The notes: generated from the sequence alone by a model not told the origin. A stretch of 25,139 nucleotides of DNA from JAICIG01 sp035532215 (GCA_035532215.1 DATKRK010000092.1:1-25139); one strand, 5' to 3'; positions 16,155-23,555 are shown, numbered from the stretch's first letter. Translations and numbers: made by a program.

Positions 16155-17047
16155 TCAAGCGAGCACGCCGTAGATCGGCTCGCCGCCGTGGGAGATCGCG
16201 ATCGGCCGGTTGGTGAGATCGTGGACCAGCGTGTGCGGATCGACGCCGAGCAGGTGATAGATCGTGGCCACGATGTCGCCGGGCGAAACCGCGTGGTCGT
16301 TGACTTGCCCGGCCGACTTGTCGGTCGAGCCGAAGACGCAGCCGCTCTTCATGCCGCCGCCGGCCAAAAGACAAAAGCAGGCCTGCGGCCAGTGGTCGCG
16401 GCCCGCCTTGCGATTCACGCGCGGCGAGCGGCCCATGTCGCCCATCGCGACGACCAGCGTGCTGTCGAGTAAGCCCCGGTCGTCGAGATCGGTCACGAGC
16501 GCCGAAAAGATCTGGTCGAAGTTGGGCAGGTTGAAGTCTCGCAGCACGCCGAAATTGTTTTCGTGCGTGTCCCAGTGGCCGGCGCCTTTGCTCTCGGTGG
16601 TCAGCGTGATGAAGGTCACGCCGGCTTGGCGAAGTAGTTCTCGCGGTCGTTGCCCCCGGTGAAGCCAGTCAGCACGGCGTAAGGATTGTGGCTGTTGTAA
16701 CCGTGCGACAAAGTGCGGATCAGCGTCGTGCGGTGCATCAGCTTGGCGATCCGCGGCATGTGTTCGCAGATTTGCACGCCCGGCACGGACGTGTCGATAG
16801 GCCGAAACTCGCCGCGGATTTCCACCGGCGCCTCGGGCTTCAGATCGAACATGTCGATATGGCTCGGCCCGCCGAACAGATTGAACAGCACGACCGATTT
16901 TGCCCGGGCCGCGGATTTGGCTGCCGCTGCGGAGATTTCCGGCGCGCTCAGCAGGGCGCCGCCAAACGACAAGGCGCCGGCTCGCAATACCTCGCGGCGC
17001 GAGACGCCGTCGCACGTTTTCGCCCCGCGGCCGAGTATGCTGAGCAT
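16155..17047 (-). pseudogene. DUF1501 gene broken by internal out-of-frame deletion
   Basis: The N-terminal part runs from ATG 17047 to a stop at 16616. It has a Tat-like SRREVLRAGALSFGGALLSA leader, then SVVLFNLFGGPSHIDMFDLK and GFTGGNDRENYFAKP, all typical of planctomycete DUF1501 proteins. The C-terminal part is in another frame and resumes as AGVTFITL, then GHWDTHENN, GDMGRSPRVN and RDHWPQACF, to a stop at 16155. Intact relatives are about 430-470 residues; the two parts sum to about 300. The middle ~130-150 codons are therefore missing and the join near 16616-16630 shifts frame. A protein from this locus would lack the second half of the fold. Confidence 0.85.
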
Positions 17048-17199
17048 GGCGGGAATCCTCTACCAGACCAATCGGCAACGCATCAGTTTACGTTGATTGA
17101 TTTGAGCCGATCTGGCGACTCGGGGCAAGAGAGGTCCGGGCGATATAGCAACAGCGTGAAGACCGAGAGTCGCCTCATCTGATTGCACTTTCTCTGCGG

Positions 17200-17244
17200 C
17201 TCCGCGCCTCCGCGTGACATCTTTTTGCACGCGGAGGCGCGGAG
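17200..17244. repeat. Inner-arm-only inverted repeat
   Basis: A perfect 17-bp inverted repeat (17200-17216 and 17228-17244, ctccgcgcctccgcgtg) with an 11-nt loop. It is the same sequence as the inner arms of the two larger elements in the fad block, but without the purine-rich outer arms. It lies between the broken DUF1501 gene and the fabI-like gene. Confidence 0.85.
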
Positions 17245-17275
17245 AATCGTTCTATAACCTCGCGTCAGCCGCGCT

Positions 17276-17310
17276 GCCCTCACCCCGGCCCTCTCCCAGA
17301 GGGAGAGGGA
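17276..17310. repeat. CCCTCTCCC hairpin repeat, copy 1
   Basis: ccctcaccccggccctctcc followed by cagagggagaggg gives a stem of CCCTCTCCC with GGGAGAGGG. The repeat covers the 3' end of the fabI-like gene and supplies its last residues and stop. A second copy lies after the acyl carrier protein gene in the same orientation. Confidence 0.85.
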
Positions 17311-18122
17311 GGAGGATTGCTCTGGTTCGCTCGCCGCACGAACTCGCGGTCGAAGTAATTCACCTCCATCCCGGCGTCGACGATGATCTGCTGGGCGTTG
17401 ATGCCGCTGGAACGCGGGCTTAAGAGAAACGCCGCCGTGTTGGCGACCTCCTCGGTTTGGACGGCGCGCTTGCGCAGCGTGGCTTGCTCGGCGTAGAGAT
17501 ACGAATCGACATAGCCCGGGATGCCGGCGGAGGCCGAAGTTTTCAGCAAGCCCGGCGCCACGGCGTTGAAGCGCACTCGCGAGAACTGGCTGAACGACTT
17601 GGCCAGGAAGACGAGCGACGAATCGAGCGCCGCTTTGACCGGCGCCATGAAGCCGTAGTTCTCGCTGGCCATCCGCGTGGTCGAGATCGAGATCGTCACG
17701 ACCGAGGCGTCCGGATCGAGCAGATCGTGAAACGCCCGCGACAAGGCGATCAGCGAGTAGCAGGAAATATCGACCGACCGCAGAAAGGCGCGCTTCGTGG
17801 TTTCGTGGAACGGCCGCAGGCCGTCTTCGTAGTCGGCGAAGGCGATCGAGTGTACCAGCCCGTGAAAAGTTTCGTGCCGCTGGCCGATCTCGGCCCTCAA
17901 CCGGGCGATCTGCTCTTCGTGTTCGACGTCGCAGACAAACACTTCCGCATCGCCGAGAAGTTTGGCGACCGATTCCTTCCGCTCGGGCGAGCGGACGACG
18001 TAGACCACGTTCGCCTCGGCTTCGCGCAGCGCGCGGCCGATATGGAAGGCCACGCTCTTGCGGTTCGCAACGCCGAAGACGAGGAACGATTTGCCGGCGA
18101 GCTGGAGGAAGTCGGAAGGCAT
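17280..18122 (-). CDS. fabI: FabI-like enoyl-ACP reductase (atypical), 280 aa
   Basis: A short-chain reductase of the FabI type, expected to reduce enoyl-ACP with NAD(P)H. The N-terminal nucleotide motif is KSFLVFGVANRKSVAFHIG, and the SIAFA segment follows at about residues 92-96. The catalytic Tyr156 and Lys163 are present in NYGFMAPVKAAL. The second tyrosine of classical FabI, ten residues before, is Ile146 here (VVTISISTTR). AVAPGLLKTSASAGIPGY forms the substrate loop, recognisable by AVAPG and KTSAS. The last ~12 residues (PPPSPSGRGPG) come from a dispersed hairpin repeat. It is the last gene of the minus-strand lipid cluster, 228 bp after fabZ. It could be a specialised copy serving that cluster rather than the housekeeping enzyme. 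Confidence 0.85.
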   Translation of the reverse strand: MPSDFLQLAGKSFLVFGVANRKSVAFHIGRALREAEANVVYVVRSPERKESVAKLLGDAEVFVCDVEHEEQIARLRAEIGQRHETFHGLVHSIAFADYEDGLRPFHETTKRAFLRSVDISCYSLIALSRAFHDLLDPDASVVTISISTTRMASENYGFMAPVKAALDSSLVFLAKSFSQFSRVRFNAVAPGLLKTSASAGIPGYVDSYLYAEQATLRKRAVQTEEVANTAAFLLSPRSSGINAQQIIVDAGMEVNYFDREFVRRANQSNPPPSPSGRGPG

Positions 18123-18156
18123 GGATCGAATCTAAGAACCACTACGGAGGAAGGTT

Positions 18157-18186
18157 CACCACAGAGGCACGGAGAGCACAGAGAAG
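18157..18186. repeat. Remnant of an accacagag-type dispersed repeat
   Basis: The segment accacagaggcacggagagc followed by acagagaag, rich in direct AGAG and CACGGAG units, matches the style of a repeat widely scattered in large bacterial genomes. It lies in the 228-bp gap between the fabI-like and fabZ-like genes. Confidence 0.4.
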
Positions 18187-18317
18187 AAATCGCGAGGCAA
18201 GCAAAAGTTCTATTGAAATAATCAGGCAGCGAGGTCCACGTAATCAGCGTTCTCTTTTCGCGTTTTCGCGATTGCCTTCATGCGTTCCGCGTTGTGTATT
18301 CCGCGCCACCTTGTTAC

Positions 18318-18343
18318 CAGGGGGCTGACGCCCCCCGCTCGCC
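18318..18343 (+). repeat. REP-like hairpin repeat, copy 1
   Basis: cagggggctgacgccccccg plus ctcgcc folds as GGGGGC-tgac-GCCCCC. The same 24 bp occurs at 21670-21695 in the opposite orientation. The two copies bracket the fabZ-like gene and both flavoprotein genes. Confidence 0.85.
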
Positions 18344-18350
18344 AGTCTGC

Positions 18351-18782
18351 TTATTCGCTCGCCGCCGCGAGCGTGCAGGCGAACTCGAAGCGCACGGCGA
18401 CTTTGCCGCCGCAGGAGACTTTCGCCTTGAGAAAAAAGGCGTCGGAAAGCCGCTCGATGAGTTCGACTTCGATGTCGATCGTCTCGCCGGGCCGCACCAT
18501 GCGCTTGAATTTCACGTCGCTCATCCGCGTCGCCACGGGCGCCCCGCCTTGCGAGGCGTCGAACTGCTTCGAGAGCAAGATCGCGCCGGCCTGCATCGCG
18601 GCTTCGCACAACAGCACGCCGGGCGTGAGCGGGTATTGCGGGTAGTGGCCTTGATAAAAGAACTCGTCGCCCGTGAACGTCTTGCGGCACTCGATCCGCC
18701 GTTCGTCGCGCGAGACGATTTCGTCGACCAGCAAAAACGGCTCGCGGTGCGGGATCGCGGCGTGGATTTCGGCCAGGCTCAT
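18351..18782 (-). CDS. fabZ: FabZ-like 3-hydroxyacyl-ACP dehydratase, 143 aa
   Basis: A hot-dog-fold dehydratase that removes water from 3-hydroxyacyl-ACP. IPHREPFLLVDEIV near residue 10 is the FabZ start signature. The catalytic pair is His46 in FYQGHYPQYPLTPG and Glu60 in GVLLCEAAMQAG. FKRMVRPGETIDIEVE, with its RPG motif, follows. The length of 143 is normal. The true start is the ATG at 18782; the frame is open further upstream, but that part overlaps the preceding gene. ATG overlaps the stop of the upstream flavoprotein gene as ATGA, which implies coupled translation and a shared pathway. No fatty-acid chain-length preference can be read. Confidence 0.92.
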   Translation of the reverse strand: MSLAEIHAAIPHREPFLLVDEIVSRDERRIECRKTFTGDEFFYQGHYPQYPLTPGVLLCEAAMQAGAILLSKQFDASQGGAPVATRMSDVKFKRMVRPGETIDIEVELIERLSDAFFLKAKVSCGGKVAVRFEFACTLAAASE

Positions 18783-20233
18783 GTTGCGGCCGCCTCGGCG
18801 TCGATCGGCGCGACGGGCGAGTTCTTCAGCAAAAAGCCGTCGACGTCGTTGGCCACGATCACGCCGTAGTTCATGGCCCCCAGCCAGCCCGACATGATGA
18901 TGCCCACGCTGCCGGCGTGATACAGCCCGGCGATTTGCTCGGGCACGGCGCGACTGACCGCCAGCCCTTCGAACTTGGTGCCGAAGCTGGCGCCCATCAC
19001 GTGCTTGGTGTAGTGCTCGAACGTGCGCGGCGTCGAGGCTTCGACGTGGTCGAGCTTGGCCCGGATATCGGGCACGTACTTCGTGATTGCCTCCAGCGTG
19101 GTTTCGATCAAGTCTTGTTTGCTGGCTTGATAATCGTCCTCGGGCATCTTGGCCCAATCGCCGTAATTGGCGTTGGTGCTGGAGACGATCAGCGAGCGAT
19201 CGCTGCCGGGCCGCGTGCGAGGATAGTAGAATGAATAGGTGCGGCTGGTAATGTTTCGACTAAGCAGCAGTTCCGTGCGGAACAGCGGCGCCGTCGAGCT
19301 GAACAGCAGGTCGCCGCAGCTTTCGTCGATCGTTTCGCCCGGCTTGAGCGCCATGTAAACCTGGCAGCTCGAATTGTTCAGCCGCACGGCCTTGGCCTGA
19401 TCGACGAACGCGCGGTCGAAGTGTTCTTCGCCCACCAGGTTGAAGACGGTGGCCTTCAAGTTCGCGTTCGACACGACCGATCGCGTTTTGATGGTGCGAC
19501 CGTTGACGGTGACCGCCTCGACGCGGCCATGGCGGACATGGATTTTTTCAACGTCGCAACGAATTCGCAGGTCGACGCCGTTTTTCAGCAGCTCGTCGCG
19601 CATCAGGCCGATCAGCCTGTCGGTGCCCCCTTCGAACGTGAACACGCCTTTCGACATGAAGTTCGAGAACACGATCCCGTAGCTGATCGCCGGGTCTTCG
19701 AGCGTCGAACCGTTGGCGTAGGTGATCGGCTCCATCAACAACCGAATCACGTCTTCGCGGCCGGGAAAGAACTTTTGGAACAACTCGCCGACCGAAGTCG
19801 ATTGGTCGTCGTAAAAATTCATCCCTCGGGCGGCATCGAAGAACGCCGTCACCTGCTCGGCCGGAACCTGGAACCGCTCGACCAACAGCCGCGTGAAATC
19901 GTCGCGGTTGAAGGTGGTCGTGAGCGAGAACATCGGGTTGTCGAAACGAATCTGCTTGAGCTGCACGATCGAATCGGCGATCTCCGGCGTCCAGTATCGC
20001 TTACAGCTTTTGATCATGCCGACCGGGAAGCCGTGCAGCGAAATATCGAAGATGTGGCCGCCGCGGCGTTTGAACCAGGTGGCCATGCCGCCGAGTTGAT
20101 AGTGCTGTTCCAAGAGCAGCACCGAACGGCCGGTTTTGGCCAGCGTGTTGGCCGCCGTCAGACCGGCCAGGCCGCTGCCGATGACGACCACGTCGTACTC
20201 GTCGCGGGCGCCTTTGAGAAAATCTTTAGACAT
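18779..20233 (-). CDS. Phytoene-desaturase/CrtISO-like FAD oxidoreductase (second copy), 484 aa
   Basis: Starts MSKDF and carries the Rossmann FAD motif VVVIGSGLAGLTAANTL (G19, G21, G24). LLLEQHYQLGGMATWFKR, the LEQH-x-GG motif of carotenoid desaturases, isomerases and retinol saturases, follows. GVFTFEGGTDRLIGLM near residue 215 and the C-terminal GLYHAGSVGIIMSGWLGAMNYG, which closes the FAD site, also fit the family. The family desaturates, isomerises or saturates conjugated polyenes. It differs widely from its neighbour, so the two are not a recent duplication. With ketosynthase, carrier protein and dehydratase genes alongside and no phytoene synthase, an ACP-bound acyl or polyene substrate is more likely than a carotenoid; this is inference. 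Confidence 0.88.
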   Translation of the reverse strand: MSKDFLKGARDEYDVVVIGSGLAGLTAANTLAKTGRSVLLLEQHYQLGGMATWFKRRGGHIFDISLHGFPVGMIKSCKRYWTPEIADSIVQLKQIRFDNPMFSLTTTFNRDDFTRLLVERFQVPAEQVTAFFDAARGMNFYDDQSTSVGELFQKFFPGREDVIRLLMEPITYANGSTLEDPAISYGIVFSNFMSKGVFTFEGGTDRLIGLMRDELLKNGVDLRIRCDVEKIHVRHGRVEAVTVNGRTIKTRSVVSNANLKATVFNLVGEEHFDRAFVDQAKAVRLNNSSCQVYMALKPGETIDESCGDLLFSSTAPLFRTELLLSRNITSRTYSFYYPRTRPGSDRSLIVSSTNANYGDWAKMPEDDYQASKQDLIETTLEAITKYVPDIRAKLDHVEASTPRTFEHYTKHVMGASFGTKFEGLAVSRAVPEQIAGLYHAGSVGIIMSGWLGAMNYGVIVANDVDGFLLKNSPVAPIDAEAAAT

Positions 20234-20248
20234 GAAAACGCAGGTGGG

Positions 20249-21640
20249 CTATTGCAACAGATGCTGATTGGCGATCGAAATGCCGCTCACGATGGAACCA
20301 ATGATACCGACAAAACCCTGGTCTGTCCCGCAAATGAACAGGTTTTTCAGGTGCGTGCGGCCGTCGTACTGCTTGTCGGGCGAGCCGTACACGGCCCCAT
20401 TGTCGTGCCCGGAGAAGCGGCGGACGGTGGTCGGCGTGAACATGTCGGTAGCGATCACGCGGCTGCGGAAATCGGGCGTGAATCGCACGGCCGAAGCGAC
20501 CGTTTCGTCGTAATAGCGCAGCTTGGCCAGGGCGTATTCGCGCTCGTCGAGTGCGTTCCAGCGGTCGAAGTTGGCCAGCGAGGTAATCCGCATCATGCCC
20601 TCTTCGAGCGGCTCGCCGTAGGCGAAATTGTTCGGCGAGCAGATCACGCCGCTGCGCAAATCGACCAGCGCTTCGGGCTTTTCCCAGTGAAATGTTTCGG
20701 AGTCGTTATAAAAAATCACCGTGCGGTCGCAGCCGATCGTGCGGGGTTGGCAGTCGAGCACCGAGATCGACTCGGTAAACGACAACTGCCCCGGACGATG
20801 CTCGGCAGGCCGGCTCACGTCGTCGCAGAGCCGCATCGTCTCGACCCAGCCGGCACTCGATAACACGTTATCGGCCGTCAACTCCGTGCCGTCTTCGAGT
20901 ACGACTTTCGCGGCGCGGCCGTTCTCGACTGCGATCCGGCTGACGCCGGCGCGCAACCGCAATTCGCCCCCCAGCTCTTTGTACTTGCGGACCAGGATCT
21001 TCAGAATCAGTCGCACGCCGGCGAACGGCCGGGCCAGGCCTTCGCAAAAGATGCTGCGGAACATCACGCAGAACTGTGCGAAATCCATGTCGCGCTCGCG
21101 GGCGCTGCCGTAATACATCAGCGGGCAGAACAGCATTTCGACCAACAGCGGATCGCTGATAATCGCCGACACCGCCTCGCGGGCCGAACGGTTTGCCCCC
21201 CCGAGATCGAGCTCGTCGTAGTCGGTAATCTGGCCGATCAACCGCTCGAAGTTGTCCTTCTGAGCGGGGAATTTCTGATGGATCTCGGAGCGAAACTGCT
21301 CGAAGTCATTGGTGAAATCGAGATGCACCCCCGGGAAGGCGACGCGCGAGCCGACTTGCGGGACAAGCGCGAATTCGTCCCAGCCGATCCGCAACTGCCG
21401 CAGCAGTCGGGCCAGCGGGCCTTTCTTGGCGCCCTTGGGCGTGAAGTTGGTCACGGCGTGCAGGCCGACGTCGTAGTTGCGGCCGTCGAGCCGATAGAAC
21501 GAGTTCAGCCCGCCGATCGTCGTGTGCCGCTCGAGAATGCAGACGCGCCGCTCGTAGTAAGCCAGCCGAATGCCGGCCGACAACCCCGACATGCCGGCGC
21601 CGATGATGATGGTGTCGTAGTGCTTAGCGGACGACGCCAT
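20249..21640 (-). CDS. Phytoene-desaturase/CrtISO-like FAD oxidoreductase (first copy), 463 aa
   Basis: The FAD motif is TIIIGAGMSGLSAGIRLA (G14, G16, G19), followed by CILERHTTIGGLNSFYR, the LERH-x-GG hallmark of the CrtI/CrtISO/retinol-saturase group. YDVGLHAVTNF is the next conserved block. The C-terminus has NLFICGTDQGFVGIIGSIVSGISIAN, which closes the flavin site; the pieces ICGTDQG and SIVSG are diagnostic. It lies between the carrier protein gene, 197 bp upstream in repeat-rich DNA, and the second flavoprotein, only 15 bp downstream, so both flavoproteins are likely one transcript. There is no clear membrane span, but this family is often membrane-associated. The substrate is unknown; see the neighbouring ketosynthase and carrier protein. 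Confidence 0.88.
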   Translation of the reverse strand: MASSAKHYDTIIIGAGMSGLSAGIRLAYYERRVCILERHTTIGGLNSFYRLDGRNYDVGLHAVTNFTPKGAKKGPLARLLRQLRIGWDEFALVPQVGSRVAFPGVHLDFTNDFEQFRSEIHQKFPAQKDNFERLIGQITDYDELDLGGANRSAREAVSAIISDPLLVEMLFCPLMYYGSARERDMDFAQFCVMFRSIFCEGLARPFAGVRLILKILVRKYKELGGELRLRAGVSRIAVENGRAAKVVLEDGTELTADNVLSSAGWVETMRLCDDVSRPAEHRPGQLSFTESISVLDCQPRTIGCDRTVIFYNDSETFHWEKPEALVDLRSGVICSPNNFAYGEPLEEGMMRITSLANFDRWNALDEREYALAKLRYYDETVASAVRFTPDFRSRVIATDMFTPTTVRRFSGHDNGAVYGSPDKQYDGRTHLKNLFICGTDQGFVGIIGSIVSGISIANQHLLQ

Positions 21641-21669
21641 GCGCGGTGCAAGCAGTGAGGGCTAAGGAA

Positions 21670-21695
21670 GGCGAGCGGGGGGCGTCAGCCCCCCG
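21670..21695 (-). repeat. REP-like hairpin repeat, copy 2
   Basis: ggcgagcggggggcgtcagc plus cccccgg is the reverse complement of the copy at 18318-18343, with only the last base or two differing. It lies 30 bp upstream of the first flavoprotein start. Confidence 0.85.
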
Positions 21696-21749
21696 GTTTG
21701 AACTAAAAGTGCGGACTGCGGGCGTCGGAAATCGGCGACCGGAAGCGGC

Positions 21750-21782
21750 AAAATCCAAAATCCAAAATCGAAAATCCAAAAT
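21750..21782. repeat. AAAATCC short tandem repeat
   Basis: Four copies of an aaaatcc/aaaatcg unit of about 9 bp. This is AT-rich, simple-sequence DNA unlike the surrounding high-GC genes, placed between the two hairpin repeats upstream of the first flavoprotein. Confidence 0.8.
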
Positions 21783-21795
21783 GCACGGGCGGTTC

Positions 21796-21830
21796 GCCCT
21801 CACCCCAACCCTCTCCCAAAGGGAGAGGGA
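21796..21830. repeat. CCCTCTCCC hairpin repeat, copy 2
   Basis: ccctcaccccaaccctctcc followed by caaagggagaggg forms a perfect 9-bp stem with a 3-nt loop. It lies 7 bp after the stop of the carrier protein gene on the minus strand and could act as an RNA 3' end or processing site. It is the same repeat as at the fabI-like 3' end. Confidence 0.8.
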
Positions 21831-21837
21831 GTTTGTA

Positions 21838-22098
21838 TTACGCCTTCTGCAAATTCTTCATCAAGGGTTCGAGATACGCCACGGTGCTTTGCATGCTGCG
21901 CAGCTCGATGTAATCGTCTTCGGGAATTTGCACGCGGTAGCGCTTGCGCAATTCCATCACGATGTCGAGGAAATCCATGCTATCCAATTCGAGCTGCTCG
22001 CGAAACGGCACGTCGTCCTTCAGATTGCTGAGATCATCGTCAGGAGTGATGCCTTCGAGAATATCGAGAATGGCCTCTTTGATGTCGGCCGTCGTCAT
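21838..22098 (-). CDS. Acyl carrier protein, 86 aa
   Basis: A small acidic four-helix carrier with the phosphopantetheine site Ser40 in LELDSMDFLDIVMEL, the DSM form of the usual DSL motif. It starts MTTADIKEAILDIL, as in AcpP-type proteins. The length of 86 is slightly longer than E. coli AcpP (78), with extra residues in the DDLSNLKDD loop. The ribosome site is GGAG upstream of ATG. It lies 84 bp after the ketosynthase stop and is followed by a hairpin. It is probably a dedicated carrier for the cluster; a housekeeping acpP would normally sit with fabG and fabF near fabD or rpmF, which are absent here. Confidence 0.9.
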   Translation of the reverse strand: MTTADIKEAILDILEGITPDDDLSNLKDDVPFREQLELDSMDFLDIVMELRKRYRVQIPEDDYIELRSMQSTVAYLEPLMKNLQKA

Positions 22099-22150
22099 GC
22101 CGCGTTCTCCACACCGATTGAATAAATTACCCGAGTCTCTCGACCGCTAC

Positions 22151-22174
22151 GGCGAAGAAGCTTCAGTCTTCGCC
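22151..22174. repeat. Short hairpin between ketosynthase and ACP genes
   Basis: ggcgaaga (22151-22158) and tcttcgcc (22167-22174) form an 8-bp perfect stem with an 8-nt loop in the 84-bp gap. It could tune expression between the two genes; no U-run follows on the minus strand. Confidence 0.5.
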
Positions 22175-22182
22175 CCTGTCGG

Positions 22183-23427
22183 TCACACTTTCTTTACGAT
22201 CAGAACCGAGTTGATGCCCAACATCCCGAACGAATTGTTGAGAATGGTCGTCGTCCGCGACATTTCGCGCGGCTGGTTGGCGACCAGGCCCGGCAGGGCG
22301 CACTCGGGGTCGAGTTCGTCAACGTTGATCGTGGGATGGCAGACGTGGTCTTCGAACGCCAACAGATTGCCCGCCAACTCCAAGGCCCCGGCGGCGCCCA
22401 TCGCGTGGCCGATATAACTCTTGGCGTTGTTGAACAGCGTCCGCGGCGAACTCTCGAACACGCGCCGCAGGGCGATGCACTCCTGGGCGTCGCCCGAGGC
22501 GGTGCCGGTGGCGTGGGTGCTGACGATATCTACGTCTTCCGGGTTCAGCTTCGCCCTCTTCAGCGCCTTCTGCATGCACTCAGCCTGGCGGTCTGGATTG
22601 GGCAGCACGAAGTCGCTGGCATCGCTATTGAGGTGATAGCCGACAATCTCGCCGTAGATCTTGGCGCCGCGAGCCCGGGCATCGCTGTACCGCTCGAGCG
22701 TATACATGCAGCCCCCCTCGGCGACGACGATGCCGTTGCGGTTCACGTCGAACGGCCGCGAGGCTTTGGTCGGATCGGCGTGCGAGGCCAAGGCGCCTTG
22801 GCTCTTGAAGCTGGCAAAAATGCCGAAAGTATGAATGCTTTCCGAGACGCCGCCGCATAGCGCCAGGTCGACCTCGCCCAGCCGCAGCATTTGCACGCCT
22901 TGGATCAAGCCGGCGTTGCCCGCGGCGCAGGCGGCGCCGATCGTATAGTGGGGGCCGGTTACCCCGAGGTTGAGCGAGATCTCGCCGGCCGGGTTGTTGG
23001 CTACGGTGCGCGGATTGTGGTGGTGCGACCAGAACTTGGTGTCGTAGTCGAACCCCTTCAGTTCGTAAATCTCGTTTTCGGTCTCGACGTTGCCGTGCTC
23101 GGTGACGCCGACGTAGATCCCGACCTGGGCCTTGTCGACATTGCCCCAATCGATACCCGAGTCGGCGATCGCCTCGTGGGCACAATAAACCCCCACGCTG
23201 CCGGCCCGAGTGCCGCGGCGGAGGTCTTTCTTTTTCTGATATTTCAACTCGTCGAAGCGGCAGACGCCGGCCAGGGTTGAGCCGACGTAGCGGATTTCGT
23301 AGGGCGTGACGCCGCTACGGCAGTCCAACAAGCTGTCGCGAAACGCGCGCAGCGTATCGCCATTGGGCGCCGTCAGGCCGATGCCCGTGATGACGATGCG
23401 GTGGGAGTCGGGCGGCCCCGCGACCAT
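22183..23427 (-). CDS. fabF: FabF-like 3-ketoacyl-ACP synthase, 414 aa
   Basis: A condensing enzyme that extends acyl-ACP chains with malonyl-ACP. The triad is present: Cys167 in YTIGAACAAGNAG, His305 in STHATGTASGD, and Lys336 with His341 in NNAKSYIGHAMGAAGALE. The length matches FabF (about 413). The second gate loop, usually GFGGTN, reads GMLGIN at about residues 401-406, so the gating Phe is replaced. This fits an enzyme with an altered chain pocket, but it could also be a chain-length-factor-like or polyene-type ketosynthase. ATG has an upstream GAGG on the minus strand. It is the first gene of the lipid cluster and divergent from the surface-type protein gene. Confidence 0.9.
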   Translation of the reverse strand: MVAGPPDSHRIVITGIGLTAPNGDTLRAFRDSLLDCRSGVTPYEIRYVGSTLAGVCRFDELKYQKKKDLRRGTRAGSVGVYCAHEAIADSGIDWGNVDKAQVGIYVGVTEHGNVETENEIYELKGFDYDTKFWSHHHNPRTVANNPAGEISLNLGVTGPHYTIGAACAAGNAGLIQGVQMLRLGEVDLALCGGVSESIHTFGIFASFKSQGALASHADPTKASRPFDVNRNGIVVAEGGCMYTLERYSDARARGAKIYGEIVGYHLNSDASDFVLPNPDRQAECMQKALKRAKLNPEDVDIVSTHATGTASGDAQECIALRRVFESSPRTLFNNAKSYIGHAMGAAGALELAGNLLAFEDHVCHPTINVDELDPECALPGLVANQPREMSRTTTILNNSFGMLGINSVLIVKKV

Positions 23428-23555
23428 TTTGCGTTCCTCGCAACCACGTTAAACCCTCGAAGGTAGCGGTTCAGAGGGCCGTTGGCAAGCCGCCGAACTC
23501 GACTTCAGCCATCGAATGCTAATCGCCAAAAGCCCCGCGAGAGTGGGTTCTTCGC

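Noticed and set aside
18351..19157. 268-codon version of the FabZ-like protein
   Set aside because: The extra N-terminal part overlaps the flavoprotein gene in another frame. The FabZ fold starts at the ATG at 18782, which overlaps the upstream stop.
19421..20863. 480-codon open frame on the plus strand across the flavoprotein genes
   Set aside because: It spans the boundary of two real minus-strand genes and shows no domain of its own.
17280..23427. Carotenoid biosynthesis cluster
   Set aside because: Two CrtI-like proteins suggested it, but phytoene synthase and cyclase genes are absent and all other genes are acyl-ACP enzymes.
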